DNA of 64,000 nucleotides from Candidatus Venteria ishoeyi (GTDB lineage Bacteria > Pseudomonadota > Gammaproteobacteria > Beggiatoales > Beggiatoaceae): the NCBI RefSeq assembly GCF_030378065.1, contig NZ_JAUCGJ010000005.1, positions 56,231 through 120,230 of the forward strand, in the 5' to 3' direction. The translations under genes were made by a program, and so were the position numbers. Below are positions 46,579-58,083 of the stretch, one piece after another; positions within the stretch are counted from its first letter, which is position 1; the number at the start of each line of letters is the position of its first letter. Below the pieces are notes generated by a model that saw nothing but the letters and a program-made list of their open reading frames with translations, was not told the origin of the DNA and made no database searches.

Positions 46579-47770
46579 ATTTGCTGATTTTCAGGGTTTT
46601 AGCATTGCACGTCTGCCACGTATTATTTTTGGCAGCGGAAAAATGCGTGAAATTGCAGAACAGACCGCACACTATGGCAAACGAGTGTTATTGATTACCG
46701 GCGCACGGTCATTAGAGCAATCAAAATACTGGAATAATCTGCAACATGATTTTCAGGCTGCGGGACTGGAATATACCCAGGTGAAAATTACTGGCGAACC
46801 AGGGCCGCAGCAAATCGATCAGATTGTGGCGCAGTTTTTCAGCGCCGATATTGAAGTGGTCTTAGGTATCGGTGGTGGCAGCGTATTAGATGCCGCCAAA
46901 GCCGTTGCCGGTCTATTACCTTCTGGCACCTCGGTATTAGAATACCTTGAAGGCGTAGGCCCGGAACGGCCTTACCAACCTCCGGCACGGCCTTTTATTG
47001 CCGTGCCCACCACTGCGGGTACTGGCAGTGAAGCCACTAAAAATGCAGTACTCAGCCAATCTGGCAATAATGGCTTTAAAAAATCTTTTCGCCATGATGC
47101 CCTGGTGGCGGAAGTGGCGATTATTGACCCGGACTGGTTAAAAAGTTGTCCCACTGACTTGATTGCCGCTGATGGCATGGATGCGTTTACGCAATTGCTG
47201 GAATCTTATGTCTCCACGCGCGCCAATCCCTTGACCGATGCCCTGGCTTTATCCGGCATGATGGCATTTCGTGATAGTTTTTTTCACATCTGGCAAGGCC
47301 AAGGCAGTGCTGAAGATTACGCCCGACTGGCTTATGCCTCATTATTGTCCGGCATCTGTCTGGCCCAGACCGGGCTTGGCAGCGTGCATGGTTTAGCTTC
47401 CCCGCTGGGTGCATTTTTTCCAATACCACACGGCGTGGTCTGCGGTACTTTGCTGGCAGAAGCCACAGATATAAATATTACGGCGCTGCAAAGCCGACAG
47501 GCAGACTCGCTTGCCCTGAAAAAATATACCCAGATTGGGCATTTACTGGCACGGGATGAAACCCTGGCTACGACCATTGCACAACAGAATTTAGTGCAAC
47601 GCCTGCGCGACTGGACAGCACAATTGCAACTGCCGCGTTTGTCAGCCTATCAGATGCAGGAAAGCGATATCGCACGGGTGGTGGCTAACAGCCGGGGCAG
47701 CAGCATGAAAACCAATCCCGTGCTATTGACCGATGCAGAAATTGCAACATTACTGCAAAGGCGTTTGTAA
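46571..47770 (+). CDS. iron-containing alcohol dehydrogenase family protein
   Basis: A 399-residue Fe-ADH family enzyme of the DhaT/maleylacetate reductase superfamily. The NAD-binding GGGSVLDAAKAVA and the structural AVPTTAGTGSEATKNAV are standard. Metal ligands: Asp in AADGMDAFTQ, His in GSVHGLASPLG and His in IPHGVVCG. The second ligand His is Gln here (MDAFTQ), seen in a subgroup and possibly linked to a different metal or substrate. Start ATG 46571. The gene ends 30 bp before the first CRISPR repeat. Confidence 0.88.
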   Translation: MFEFADFQGFSIARLPRIIFGSGKMREIAEQTAHYGKRVLLITGARSLEQSKYWNNLQHDFQAAGLEYTQVKITGEPGPQQIDQIVAQFFSADIEVVLGIGGGSVLDAAKAVAGLLPSGTSVLEYLEGVGPERPYQPPARPFIAVPTTAGTGSEATKNAVLSQSGNNGFKKSFRHDALVAEVAIIDPDWLKSCPTDLIAADGMDAFTQLLESYVSTRANPLTDALALSGMMAFRDSFFHIWQGQGSAEDYARLAYASLLSGICLAQTGLGSVHGLASPLGAFFPIPHGVVCGTLLAEATDINITALQSRQADSLALKKYTQIGHLLARDETLATTIAQQNLVQRLRDWTAQLQLPRLSAYQMQESDIARVVANSRGSSMKTNPVLLTDAEIATLLQRRL

Positions 47771-47800
47771 GGCGATTGTTATAAGTGCTGCGCCGTTGTA

Positions 47801-47950
47801 GAAACACCCCCACGGGCGTGGGGAAGACTTAGGGTCTAACCACAGCACCTCAAGTTTATTAGAAACACCCCCACGGGCGTGGGGAAGACCCATTTCGTTT
47901 ACCCATCAGATATGCCCAGGCAGAAACACCCCCACGGGCGTGGGGAAGAC
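47801..47950 (-). CRISPR. CRISPR fragment, 3 repeats, 2 spacers
   Basis: Three perfect copies of the 28-bp repeat used in the main array (plus strand GAAACACCCCCACGGG... ending GGGGAAGAC), with 33-bp spacers and a 61-bp period. It shares orientation with the main array but is separated from it by about 630 bp of repeat elements (47951-48577). Either an insertion split the original array or this is a relic array. The region 47951-48160 between them is otherwise featureless apart from a GGGG-palindrome near 48080. Confidence 0.95.
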
Positions 47951-48164
47951 CCGTACCAGCTTTATTTTCCATGCACAAGGTTAAAACCTTCGCCTTTCAG
48001 GCAAACAGATTTGTCTCTAATGTTTAACGGTAAAACTTAAAATATGGGTTTTAGCACTAACACCCCAAAGGGGTATTTTAATATAGCCTGGGGCAACGCC
48101 CCACTGCCATTAACTTAAGACTTTTGGTTAAAAATTATTGCTTTATTCTCATTGGGTGAGCAAG

Positions 48165-48332
48165 TATATCCCTGAAAGGGATAAGCATACCAGCCTGGGG
48201 CAGCGCCCCAGGTAGGTTGTTTTGTTGAATTAGAGCCCTGAAAGGGCGATACATCAGAGGGTGCGTCATTTATGTATCGCCCTTTCAGGGCTCTGGTATC
48301 ATCACATTACACACCCAGGGCGTTGCCCTGGG
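48165..48332. repeat. composite palindromic repeat F, copy 2
   Basis: Reverse complement of 15843-16010: hairpins CCTGGGGC/GCCCCAGG, AGAGCCCTGAAAGGGCGATA with its inverted partner, and CCCAGGGC/GCCCTGGG in the same order. It lies inside the interruption between the two CRISPR parts. Confidence 0.8.
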
Positions 48333-48358
48333 CTGGTATGTTATACCCCTTTGGGGCT

Positions 48359-48561
48359 GGCTGAATATTTTCTTAAGTTAATGGTAGTGGGGCAACGCCC
48401 CAGGGTAGAGAATGGCACGGATACAATTCCAGGGGTGTTACCCCTGGCTATATTAATGCGCCCCGTTGGGGCTAAACAACAGGGCTTGTCCGCCCTGTAT
48501 CTCGGCTTTCAGCCACCAAACGCTCTAACCCACCCGTCTTTTAGCGGGTGGTTGTTTAGTT
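48359..48561. repeat. long inverted repeat, left copy (contains IS200/IS605-like element E, copy 2)
   Basis: About 203 bp that is nearly the exact reverse complement of 63798-64000, with only a few mismatches. It contains GCCCCAACGGGGC-type palindromes and the element-E blocks CTCGGCTTTCAGCC and ACCCGTCTTTTAGCGGGTGG. With the right copy it brackets the main CRISPR array and the cas operon. Confidence 0.85.
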
Positions 48562-48577
48562 CAGGCTTCCAGCGCAG

Positions 48578-51500
48578 GAAACACCCCCACAGGCGTGGGG
48601 AAGACTTGCCGCTTTTGCTTGCTGCAATCCTTTAAATGGAAACACCCCCACGGGCGTGGGGAAGACGATTTGAGTTTAAGCGGGAATACTTCTTCAAAAG
48701 AAACACCCCCACGGGCGTGGGGAAGACTGAGTGCGCTTTGATAGTCACCAACGCCACGAAGAAACACCCCCACGGGCGTGGGGAAGACCCCCATTTTTTT
48801 GGGCAGTTCTTATGTAGCCTGGAAACACCCCCACGGGCGTGGGGAAGACAATTTGGAAGAAATCCAAAACCACAATGAATGGGAAACACCCCCACGGGCG
48901 TGGGGAAGACGTGGACGATGCTGAAGAGCGTCCCGTATTTAGAGAAACACCCCCACGGGCGTGGGGAAGACTTCTTCAAAATCCGTAAAATCTCGCCGTT
49001 CAAAGAAACACCCCCACGGGCGTGGGGAAGACCTGGCTCACAGTCGATACAAACGGCGGTGAAAGGAAACACCCCCACGGGCGTGGGGAAGACAGTTTTT
49101 TTAGTCTGCATTTAATATCTCCAAAAGAAACACCCCCACGGGCGTGGGGAAGACGTATTGTGTTTTATTCGCCCAGTTGGGATCATGGAAACACCCCCAC
49201 GGGCGTGGGGAAGACGCGCTGCTGGTCGCGTTTCTGCTGTTCCGCTGGGAAACACCCCCACGGGCGTGGGGAAGACTGGCATCCAGACGGGCGGCAGGGG
49301 AGCAACTGTAGAAACACCCCCACGGGCGTGGGGAAGACCCGTTCCCCTGGTCGATTTGATAGCCAAACTCAGAAACACCCCCACGGGCGTGGGGAAGACT
49401 GTGGCGTGTTTGGTGCGCGTGAGGGGCTTGTAGAAACACCCCCACGGGCGTGGGGAAGACGACATATAAAAACGCGCTGTTTGCGTTTCCTTAGAAACAC
49501 CCCCACGGGCGTGGGGAAGACCTGAGCATGATTCGCATCTTGTCGCATTGTAAGGAAACACCCCCACGGGCGTGGGGAAGACGTGGACGAAACCGGAAAA
49601 AACATGCTTGCAGAAGAAACACCCCCACGGGCGTGGGGAAGACTGTTTAGCTGCATGATTCCAGTGAATAAAACAAGAAACACCCCCACGGGCGTGGGGA
49701 AGACCTTTGAAATTCTTCTTTCCAATTACCTTAATCGGAAACACCCCCACGGGCGTGGGGAAGACAAGCTGGATACCCTCGCTTTGGTCTGCAACATGGA
49801 AACACCCCCACGGGCGTGGGGAAGACGAAGTTAAAACGGCTAGTCTCTCGTCAAATATAGAAACACCCCCACGGGCGTGGGGAAGACTTCCTGATAAAAG
49901 GGTCGCACTGAGGGCGCTACGAAACACCCCCACGGGCGTGGGGAAGACATTCACCAAATGTCATGGGGTGAAATACAATCAGAAACACCCCCACGGGCGT
50001 GGGGAAGACTCTCGTATATGTAATCGCCCATTGCTTTCTCAAGAAACACCCCCACGGGCGTGGGGAAGACTAAATGGCTCTGAAGCAGCGGCGGTATTGT
50101 CGAGAAACACCCCCACGGGCGTGGGGAAGACTATCACCGCTTAATAATGCCTGAATACGTGCAAGAAACACCCCCACGGGCGTGGGGAAGACCGTTTATT
50201 GGATGCGCCACTTGTAATACTCCTAGAAACACCCCCACGGGCGTGGGGAAGACTTGTTGGTGCTTTGGACGTTACAGGCGATGGTGGAAACACCCCCACG
50301 GGCGTGGGGAAGACGCTATTTTTTTCAGTGCATGATGATGGTGTATAGAAACACCCCCACGGGCGTGGGGAAGACGTATGCGATTTTATACCTTGAGGGC
50401 TTAAGCCAGAAACACCCCCACGGGCGTGGGGAAGACCCACCTTTGTTGAAGACGCAATACAAGCCCGTGGAAACACCCCCACGGGCGTGGGGAAGACTTT
50501 CCATAAAATCAGCTTTATATGATTTATCAAGAAACACCCCCACGGGCGTGGGGAAGACGAAACATTAGGATTTTACGTTCATCAAGTAGTGGAAACACCC
50601 CCACGGGCGTGGGGAAGACCTCGGTAGCTTTGCAGGCTTGCCGTTCTTGGGGGAAACACCCCCACGGGCGTGGGGAAGACCTGTAACATCTAGCAATACA
50701 TGGGAGACAATAGGAAACACCCCCACGGGCGTGGGGAAGACAATTTTTGCGCCTTCTTGCGCGTGTTTTTCTTGGAAACACCCCCACGGGCGTGGGGAAG
50801 ACACCCGCTTATCAGGGATTCCTGCCGGTCTGCCAGAAACACCCCCACGGGCGTGGGGAAGACCTTCATCCAGAAAAATATTTAGAGGTGTATGAAGAAA
50901 CACCCCCACGGGCGTGGGGAAGACCCCTGCTACTGATGCAAAATGGGATGGTGGGCAGAAACACCCCCACGGGCGTGGGGAAGACCAGGATCAGATATGC
51001 CGTTCCAAGATAACGGTAGAAACACCCCCACGGGCGTGGGGAAGACTGTTGTTGTCACCATTACCGTTCCCCTATCACAGAAACACCCCCACGGGCGTGG
51101 GGAAGACTGATTATAAAGCGGTTTACGCTATCAGTAATCAGAAACACCCCCACGGGCGTGGGGAAGACTTTTGAGGATTTACTGGGCTATATCATAAAAT
51201 AGAAACACCCCCACGGGCGTGGGGAAGACCTTTATTTACTGGAACAATAGAGATATTATCTAGAAACACCCCCACGGGCGTGGGGAAGACCGTTCTTCGA
51301 TACTACCCGTGCCGCCTCGCTGAGAAACACCCCCACGGGCGTGGGGAAGACAGGCATTAGAGAATGACAAACATTGAGAACAGGGAAACACCCCCACGGG
51401 CGTGGGGAAGACGCTATTCATAGGAATCGCCCTGTTATGAGCGCAGAAACACCCCCACGGGCGTGGGGAAGACGCACTCCCGAAACTGAAAAGCTTTTTT

Positions 51501-54500
51501 ATTTAAGAAACACCCCCACGGGCGTGGGGAAGACCTCTCACCAGTTTCTTCTAAAACTGCACATGGAGAAACACCCCCACGGGCGTGGGGAAGACATGCG
51601 CTGCATCTTGACCAACACCGCAAGCGCAGAAACACCCCCACGGGCGTGGGGAAGACTGCCTTAAAATCAACGTCAATAACATCAATCTGGAAACACCCCC
51701 ACGGGCGTGGGGAAGACCTATTAAAACGGCGCGGCGGCATTGGGTATCAGGAAACACCCCCACGGGCGTGGGGAAGACAAACTAAGCGTTGCCATTCCTA
51801 ATAATGAAAATAGAAACACCCCCACGGGCGTGGGGAAGACTTGCAGGTCATTAGCTGTTTGCTCAGTTAGTGAGAAACACCCCCACGGGCGTGGGGAAGA
51901 CCGCTTTAGCTGGCTGTGCATCAGAATCCCGATGGAAACACCCCCACGGGCGTGGGGAAGACGTGTTAAATTCCGCGCCCCCTTGTCCGGCCTTGGAAAC
52001 ACCCCCACGGGCGTGGGGAAGACACCAAAAATGTTGATCCCGTCATTGGTCTGATAGAAACACCCCCACGGGCGTGGGGAAGACGAAGCGTGTTTGAGGC
52101 AAAGATGTTGCGTAATAGAAACACCCCCACGGGCGTGGGGAAGACGCTGTAATACGTCTTCACATACTCATTTTGCTGGAAACACCCCCACGGGCGTGGG
52201 GAAGACTGGCTGAATGGGTACGCGAAAAACTGCATATAAGAAACACCCCCACGGGCGTGGGGAAGACTACTCACTATTCAAACAGGAGATTGTGGTGAAA
52301 GAAACACCCCCACGGGCGTGGGGAAGACCTGCTGTCTGAAAGCGGCAAAGTTGCGTATCGAGAAACACCCCCACGGGCGTGGGGAAGACTCATATATAGC
52401 AGATATTCTGGGACACATGGAAGAAACACCCCCACGGGCGTGGGGAAGACTTTTTATCCAGCGTCAATGTCAGCATAATAAAAGAAACACCCCCACGGGC
52501 GTGGGGAAGACTCGCGCTGGTGCTGGCCGTAAACCTTTACCGGAGAAACACCCCCACGGGCGTGGGGAAGACTTGTGCGCTTTGATTATCTTGTTGAGCT
52601 ATAGCGAAACACCCCCACGGGCGTGGGGAAGACGAGGGTGTGATCTGTAACACCGCTTGCGGGTGTGAAACACCCCCACGGGCGTGGGGAAGACGAACCA
52701 ATATACAACGTCCTGCCGCCAATTTTAGAAACACCCCCACGGGCGTGGGGAAGACCCGCTTCTGCAATACATGAGTTCCGCTTTTCTGGAAACACCCCCA
52801 CGGGCGTGGGGAAGACACCGTTTCTGTGTAGTTGGTAAAGCAATATCAGGAAACACCCCCACGGGCGTGGGGAAGACCGCTTTAGCTGGCTGTGCATCCG
52901 ACCAAACTTGGAAACACCCCCACGGGCGTGGGGAAGACTCGATTTTGAAGGGGACGAAAAAATTACAGTCGGAAACACCCCCACGGGCGTGGGGAAGACC
53001 GGTTTTTCATTCCCCGGGGATTTTTCCCCGGAGAAACACCCCCACGGGCGTGGGGAAGACCTACTGTAGGCCTTATGAGCGCGAGCAGGTTTGGAAACAC
53101 CCCCACGGGCGTGGGGAAGACGCCGCCGTTTCGTTTCCTGTCGTGTGAACCACGGAAACACCCCCACGGGCGTGGGGAAGACTTTAGCCAACTGGATTTA
53201 CAAGTTTTATCAGAAGAAACACCCCCACGGGCGTGGGGAAGACCGTGCTTGCAGACGGCACAGCGGTAGCGCACATGAAACACCCCCACGGGCGTGGGGA
53301 AGACTCCACTTTGGTGGCGGTTGCACTGCACACACTGGAAACACCCCCACGGGCGTGGGGAAGACCACCACCACACGCCCTACATTTTCGGTTACTCAGA
53401 AACACCCCCACGGGCGTGGGGAAGACAACTCCTGTATCTGTTGCAACAAACTGAGACAAGAAACACCCCCACGGGCGTGGGGAAGACGACTAATAACATC
53501 AGTTCGACAGGCTTTTTTGGGAAACACCCCCACGGGCGTGGGGAAGACTTTAGTGTTGAAGCACTTTACCGGCTCGCTTGGGAAACACCCCCACGGGCGT
53601 GGGGAAGACCAGCACGTACTAAATTTTGGTGCAAGCGTACCGGAAACACCCCCACGGGCGTGGGGAAGACTCCCAGAATATCTGCTATATATGATTGCCC
53701 TGAGAAACACCCCCACGGGCGTGGGGAAGACTCACCCAGTTCTTGAGCCGTTGCACTGTGGTGAGAAACACCCCCACGGGCGTGGGGAAGACATGCTTGC
53801 CGTGCCTTTTTTCGGGAATTACAAGGAAACACCCCCACGGGCGTGGGGAAGACCCCGCCGATCATGCTCGACCGTTTCCGGCAGGGGAAACACCCCCACG
53901 GGCGTGGGGAAGACTTTTGAGAAAGTTATGGCAGATAATGTAGAAGAGAAACACCCCCACGGGCGTGGGGAAGACCTAATTACGAGCAGTACGGCTATGC
54001 GACATACAGAAACACCCCCACGGGCGTGGGGAAGACGTATCCCGGCTTCATTATTTTGCTTTGAGAAAGGAAACACCCCCACGGGCGTGGGGAAGACGCA
54101 ATCCAGATTGAAGCCGATGGGATTTACACAGAAACACCCCCACGGGCGTGGGGAAGACTGCCTCGGAATCCTTCTGGTATGCTGTAGTCAAGAAACACCC
54201 CCACGGGCGTGGGGAAGACGGATTTACTGAAACGGTACGCAGTCCACCAACGGAAACACCCCCACGGGCGTGGGGAAGACTAGCTTCGCATTGGGTATGC
54301 TCCAAAATGCCTAGAAACACCCCCACGGGCGTGGGGAAGACTTTGCCGCTTTATTTGGCCTCATTTGCAACTCAGAAACACCCCCACGGGCGTGGGGAAG
54401 ACTTGCGGGTTGCGAGGTCTACTGAGAAAGAAGAAGAAACACCCCCACGGGCGTGGGGAAGACTACCTAATATCAAACCAATGACGGGATCAACAGGAAA

Positions 54501-57500
54501 CACCCCCACGGGCGTGGGGAAGACAGATTGCAGGAGGTGAGGTACTACAGGAAACGAGAAACACCCCCACGGGCGTGGGGAAGACCTATTGCTAATATCA
54601 ATATAGCAACAAATGAAGGAAACACCCCCACGGGCGTGGGGAAGACTTGTCGGAAAATACCTGAAGAAGGGTAGCCAAGGAAACACCCCCACGGGCGTGG
54701 GGAAGACTTTTTAACATGATTTTTCCTTATGCTGGTGCGAGAAACACCCCCACGGGCGTGGGGAAGACTCATTCGTCAAATATGCTAATGCACTATCATG
54801 AGAAACACCCCCACGGGCGTGGGGAAGACATTTTGACGCTGTAAATGGTCTCCCTGCTAAGGGAAACACCCCCACGGGCGTGGGGAAGACTCCTACATTA
54901 CCGGTAAAATCCATTGTCATATAGAAACACCCCCACGGGCGTGGGGAAGACGAAGATGCTCGACTTCACCTGCTGCGCTCATTAGAAACACCCCCACGGG
55001 CGTGGGGAAGACTTGTCCCTATTCCTACATTCCCGGTAAAATCCAGAAACACCCCCACGGGCGTGGGGAAGACCAGCGAAAAGCGCAGTTATCATGTGGC
55101 GTTTGGGAAACACCCCCACGGGCGTGGGGAAGACCATGATCTCATGAACCGTTTCAGCGTTATCCAAGAAACACCCCCACGGGCGTGGGGAAGACTTCAA
55201 TGGAATTTGAGCGCCGTGATTTTACAGAGAAACACCCCCACGGGCGTGGGGAAGACCCGTTATCCAATTCCTCATCGGTCTGTGGACGGGAAACACCCCC
55301 ACGGGCGTGGGGAAGACTGCGATAGTGATAAATCTTTTATGCTGCAAGGAGAAACACCCCCACGGGCGTGGGGAAGACTACCATGACGAAACCCACAAGC
55401 ATTAAGCCGGGGAAACACCCCCACGGGCGTGGGGAAGACTATGTGGATGGGTTCAGGACGTATTGTGTCTTGGAAACACCCCCACGGGCGTGGGGAAGAC
55501 CCCATTACACCCACAGAAATCATCACAACCGTAGAAACACCCCCACGGGCGTGGGGAAGACCAGATAAATATTTTGCAGCTATCATCCAGGCTAGAAACA
55601 CCCCCACGGGCGTGGGGAAGACATACCGTTACTACTCCCGTTTGATGAAATCGACAGAAACACCCCCACGGGCGTGGGGAAGACCTGTCCAGAAAAAATA
55701 ACACTGTATTCACCGGAGAAACACCCCCACGGGCGTGGGGAAGACCAGTCAGGGATCATCACCGCAGGTCTCAGTGTAGAAACACCCCCACGGGCGTGGG
55801 GAAGACGTATAGGAAATATATTACACACTGTCAAGGGAAGAAACACCCCCACGGGCGTGGGGAAGACTCATAAGACACGCTACCGCTACCAATCACCACA
55901 GAAACACCCCCACGGGCGTGGGGAAGACCCCTGTTCTATCTGCAATTTGGGATTTGCGGTGGAAACACCCCCACGGGCGTGGGGAAGACATAGCCAAAAA
56001 CTTTACAACCATTTCACGCTCAGAAACACCCCCACGGGCGTGGGGAAGACCCAAGACCGGCACAGAATACAAGCCTAAAAGCAGAAACACCCCCACGGGC
56101 GTGGGGAAGACTTATCGGATAAAGGGGAAGCCGTGCTGGATGCAGAAACACCCCCACGGGCGTGGGGAAGACTTTGCTGGGCCGCATTTACTACACATCA
56201 CATGGGAAACACCCCCACGGGCGTGGGGAAGACTGTGTCCTTGGCAGTGCCGCTGGTCTTTACATAGAAACACCCCCACGGGCGTGGGGAAGACAAAAGC
56301 GCACGGACTCAACTACAGTCTGATAAAGAAACACCCCCACGGGCGTGGGGAAGACTGAATGCCATGGGTATGGGTAGCGAGCAGGACAGAAACACCCCCA
56401 CGGGCGTGGGGAAGACGAAATTTCGGCTTTAGCGGTTCGTCTGTTGAAAGAAACACCCCCACGGGCGTGGGGAAGACTAAAGTAAAACGGATAGGGAGCT
56501 GATATGAAAAGAAACACCCCCACGGGCGTGGGGAAGACCCACTAACCACGAATGACACTGAAAGCTGAGCAGAAACACCCCCACGGGCGTGGGGAAGACA
56601 AATCACTCTCTACTTCTCCCAGCAAGATATTAGAAACACCCCCACGGGCGTGGGGAAGACCAATCTGGATTGCATCATAATCACCTTTTTGGAGAAACAC
56701 CCCCACGGGCGTGGGGAAGACCGACCGACACGACAATAAGAGCGTACAAGCCCAGAAACACCCCCACGGGCGTGGGGAAGACCTTACGGACTATTCCCGC
56801 CTCTTTTATCCGTGAGAAACACCCCCACGGGCGTGGGGAAGACATTAGGTTTATACGTGCGCTCTTTTTTGATAAAGAAACACCCCCACGGGCGTGGGGA
56901 AGACTGTTCTACTTCAGCGGCTACAATGCCCTTTCCAGAAACACCCCCACGGGCGTGGGGAAGACTAATGCCCGTGATGTCATGCCCAGGTAAGCCGAGA
57001 AACACCCCCACGGGCGTGGGGAAGACTGCCGTTGTTAAATGTCACATCATTTCCCCCTGGGAAACACCCCCACGGGCGTGGGGAAGACCCGCAAAAGTTT
57101 TCTTTTTTTGGCTTGCAATGGGAAACACCCCCACGGGCGTGGGGAAGACAGGTTAACGGGCGCGGAATCGAACCGCGCTTTGGAAACACCCCCACGGGCG
57201 TGGGGAAGACATCATTGTCATGGCCTTTGTTTTCGTTGCCGTAGAAACACCCCCACGGGCGTGGGGAAGACAATTTGATTAAAAAAGGAAGTTGAAATGA
57301 AATAGAAACACCCCCACGGGCGTGGGGAAGACGCGATTGGGGGCGGCTTGCTCATGGTGTGGGGAGAAACACCCCCACGGGCGTGGGGAAGACCAGCTTT
57401 ATTTTCACTGGCGCTGCTGGCTTGTAGAAACACCCCCACGGGCGTGGGGAAGACCGGGGTAGCGATTGTGATATGCAGGCATTTTGAGAAACACCCCCAC

Positions 57501-57759
57501 GGGCGTGGGGAAGACGACTGGCCCAAAATCGGGCGACCTTTGGTACTAGAAACACCCCCACGGGCGTGGGGAAGACTGCCCACAGCGTTTACAGGTTCGT
57601 GATGTGGGGGAAACACCCCCACGGGCGTGGGGAAGACGTATAGCGTGTATTCATTTTTATGCAAGGTTTAGAAACACCCCCACGGGCGTGGGGAAGACTA
57701 ACCTCTGAGACTCTCGCGCAAATTCCATAAGGAAACACCCCCACGGGCGTGGGGAAGAC
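48578..57759 (-). CRISPR. type I-E CRISPR array, about 151 repeats and 150 spacers
   Basis: 28-bp repeats with 33-bp spacers (a few of 34). The first and last repeats start at 48578 and 57732; the distance divided by 61 gives 150 units plus 4 bp. Read on the minus strand the repeat begins GTCTTCCCC, has the stem CCCCACG/CGTGGGG and ends GGTGTTTC, which matches the E. coli type I-E repeat in layout. The array is therefore transcribed from high to low coordinates with the leader side next to cas2. The repeat at 48578, at the far end, has a G-to-A change, as expected for the oldest repeat. The base before each repeat on the plus strand is nearly always A or G. Confidence 0.97.
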
Positions 57760-57784
57760 ACTTTATTAAATCAACAGCTTAGCC
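57760..57784 (-). promoter_or_regulatory. leader-side gap between cas2 and the first repeat
   Basis: Only 25 bp separate the cas2 stop codon from the leader-proximal repeat. It is AT-rich (TTGATTTAATAAAGT just before the repeat on the minus strand). A normal I-E leader of 60-100 bp cannot fit here, so any leader signals must overlap the end of cas2, or the array is read through from the cas operon. Confidence 0.6.
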
Positions 57785-58081
57785 TTATGATAACAGATTT
57801 CCGCCCATCTTTTCCATGACAAGTTGCAGGCCGGAGAGTTCAGTAAGGCGGCGTTTGGTATCACCCAGGGTGTGAATTTCATAACCCGGTGCTTTTGATA
57901 TGCGTTGGAAAACCATCAGGCCGCTGTCAGCAGGGCAGTATTGAAACAGGTAATCAATGACTTTTTGCGCTGTTGCGTCTTTGACGCCTGATACAAAAAT
58001 ATTAGGGCGCGGTTCAACAAACCAGAGTTTGATTCTGCCACGCACCGCTGGTGGCAAATCGTTTGCAATCATAACCAACAT
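57785..58081 (-). CDS. cas2: CRISPR-associated endonuclease Cas2, type I-E
   Basis: A 98-residue Cas2e: MLVMIANDLPPAVRGRIKLWFVEPRPNIFVSG with the conserved Asn-Asp near the start, then the ferredoxin-like fold and a C-terminal tail. With Cas1 it captures and integrates new spacers. It starts two bases after the cas1 stop. The C-terminal extension after residue 75 is typical for the I-E subtype. The array begins 25 bp beyond its stop. Confidence 0.94.
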   Translation of the reverse strand: MLVMIANDLPPAVRGRIKLWFVEPRPNIFVSGVKDATAQKVIDYLFQYCPADSGLMVFQRISKAPGYEIHTLGDTKRRLTELSGLQLVMEKMGGNLLS

Positions 58082-58083
58082 GT

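Noticed and set aside
48261..48635. 124-residue frame before the array, and a similar one at 63714-63977.
   Set aside because: Both are translations of the inverted repeat and palindromes; the shared peptide reflects duplicated DNA, not a gene family.
53000..53032. GC-rich hairpin with A/T runs inside the array, resembling a terminator.
   Set aside because: It fits exactly within one 33-bp spacer and was probably captured from a target terminator; no T-run follows the stem in the direction of array transcription.
57150..57182. Possible tRNA gene.
   Set aside because: Only the T-arm and part of an acceptor strand are present, within exact spacer boundaries; there is no anticodon or D-arm.
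48578..57759. Dozens of open frames up to 379 codons on both strands, with repeated motifs such as TPPRAWGR, TPTGVGKT and HPHGRGED.
   Set aside because: They are translations of the CRISPR repeat in successive frames (61-bp period). GVGKT mimics a P-loop and could give false domain hits. No start signals or codon structure support them.
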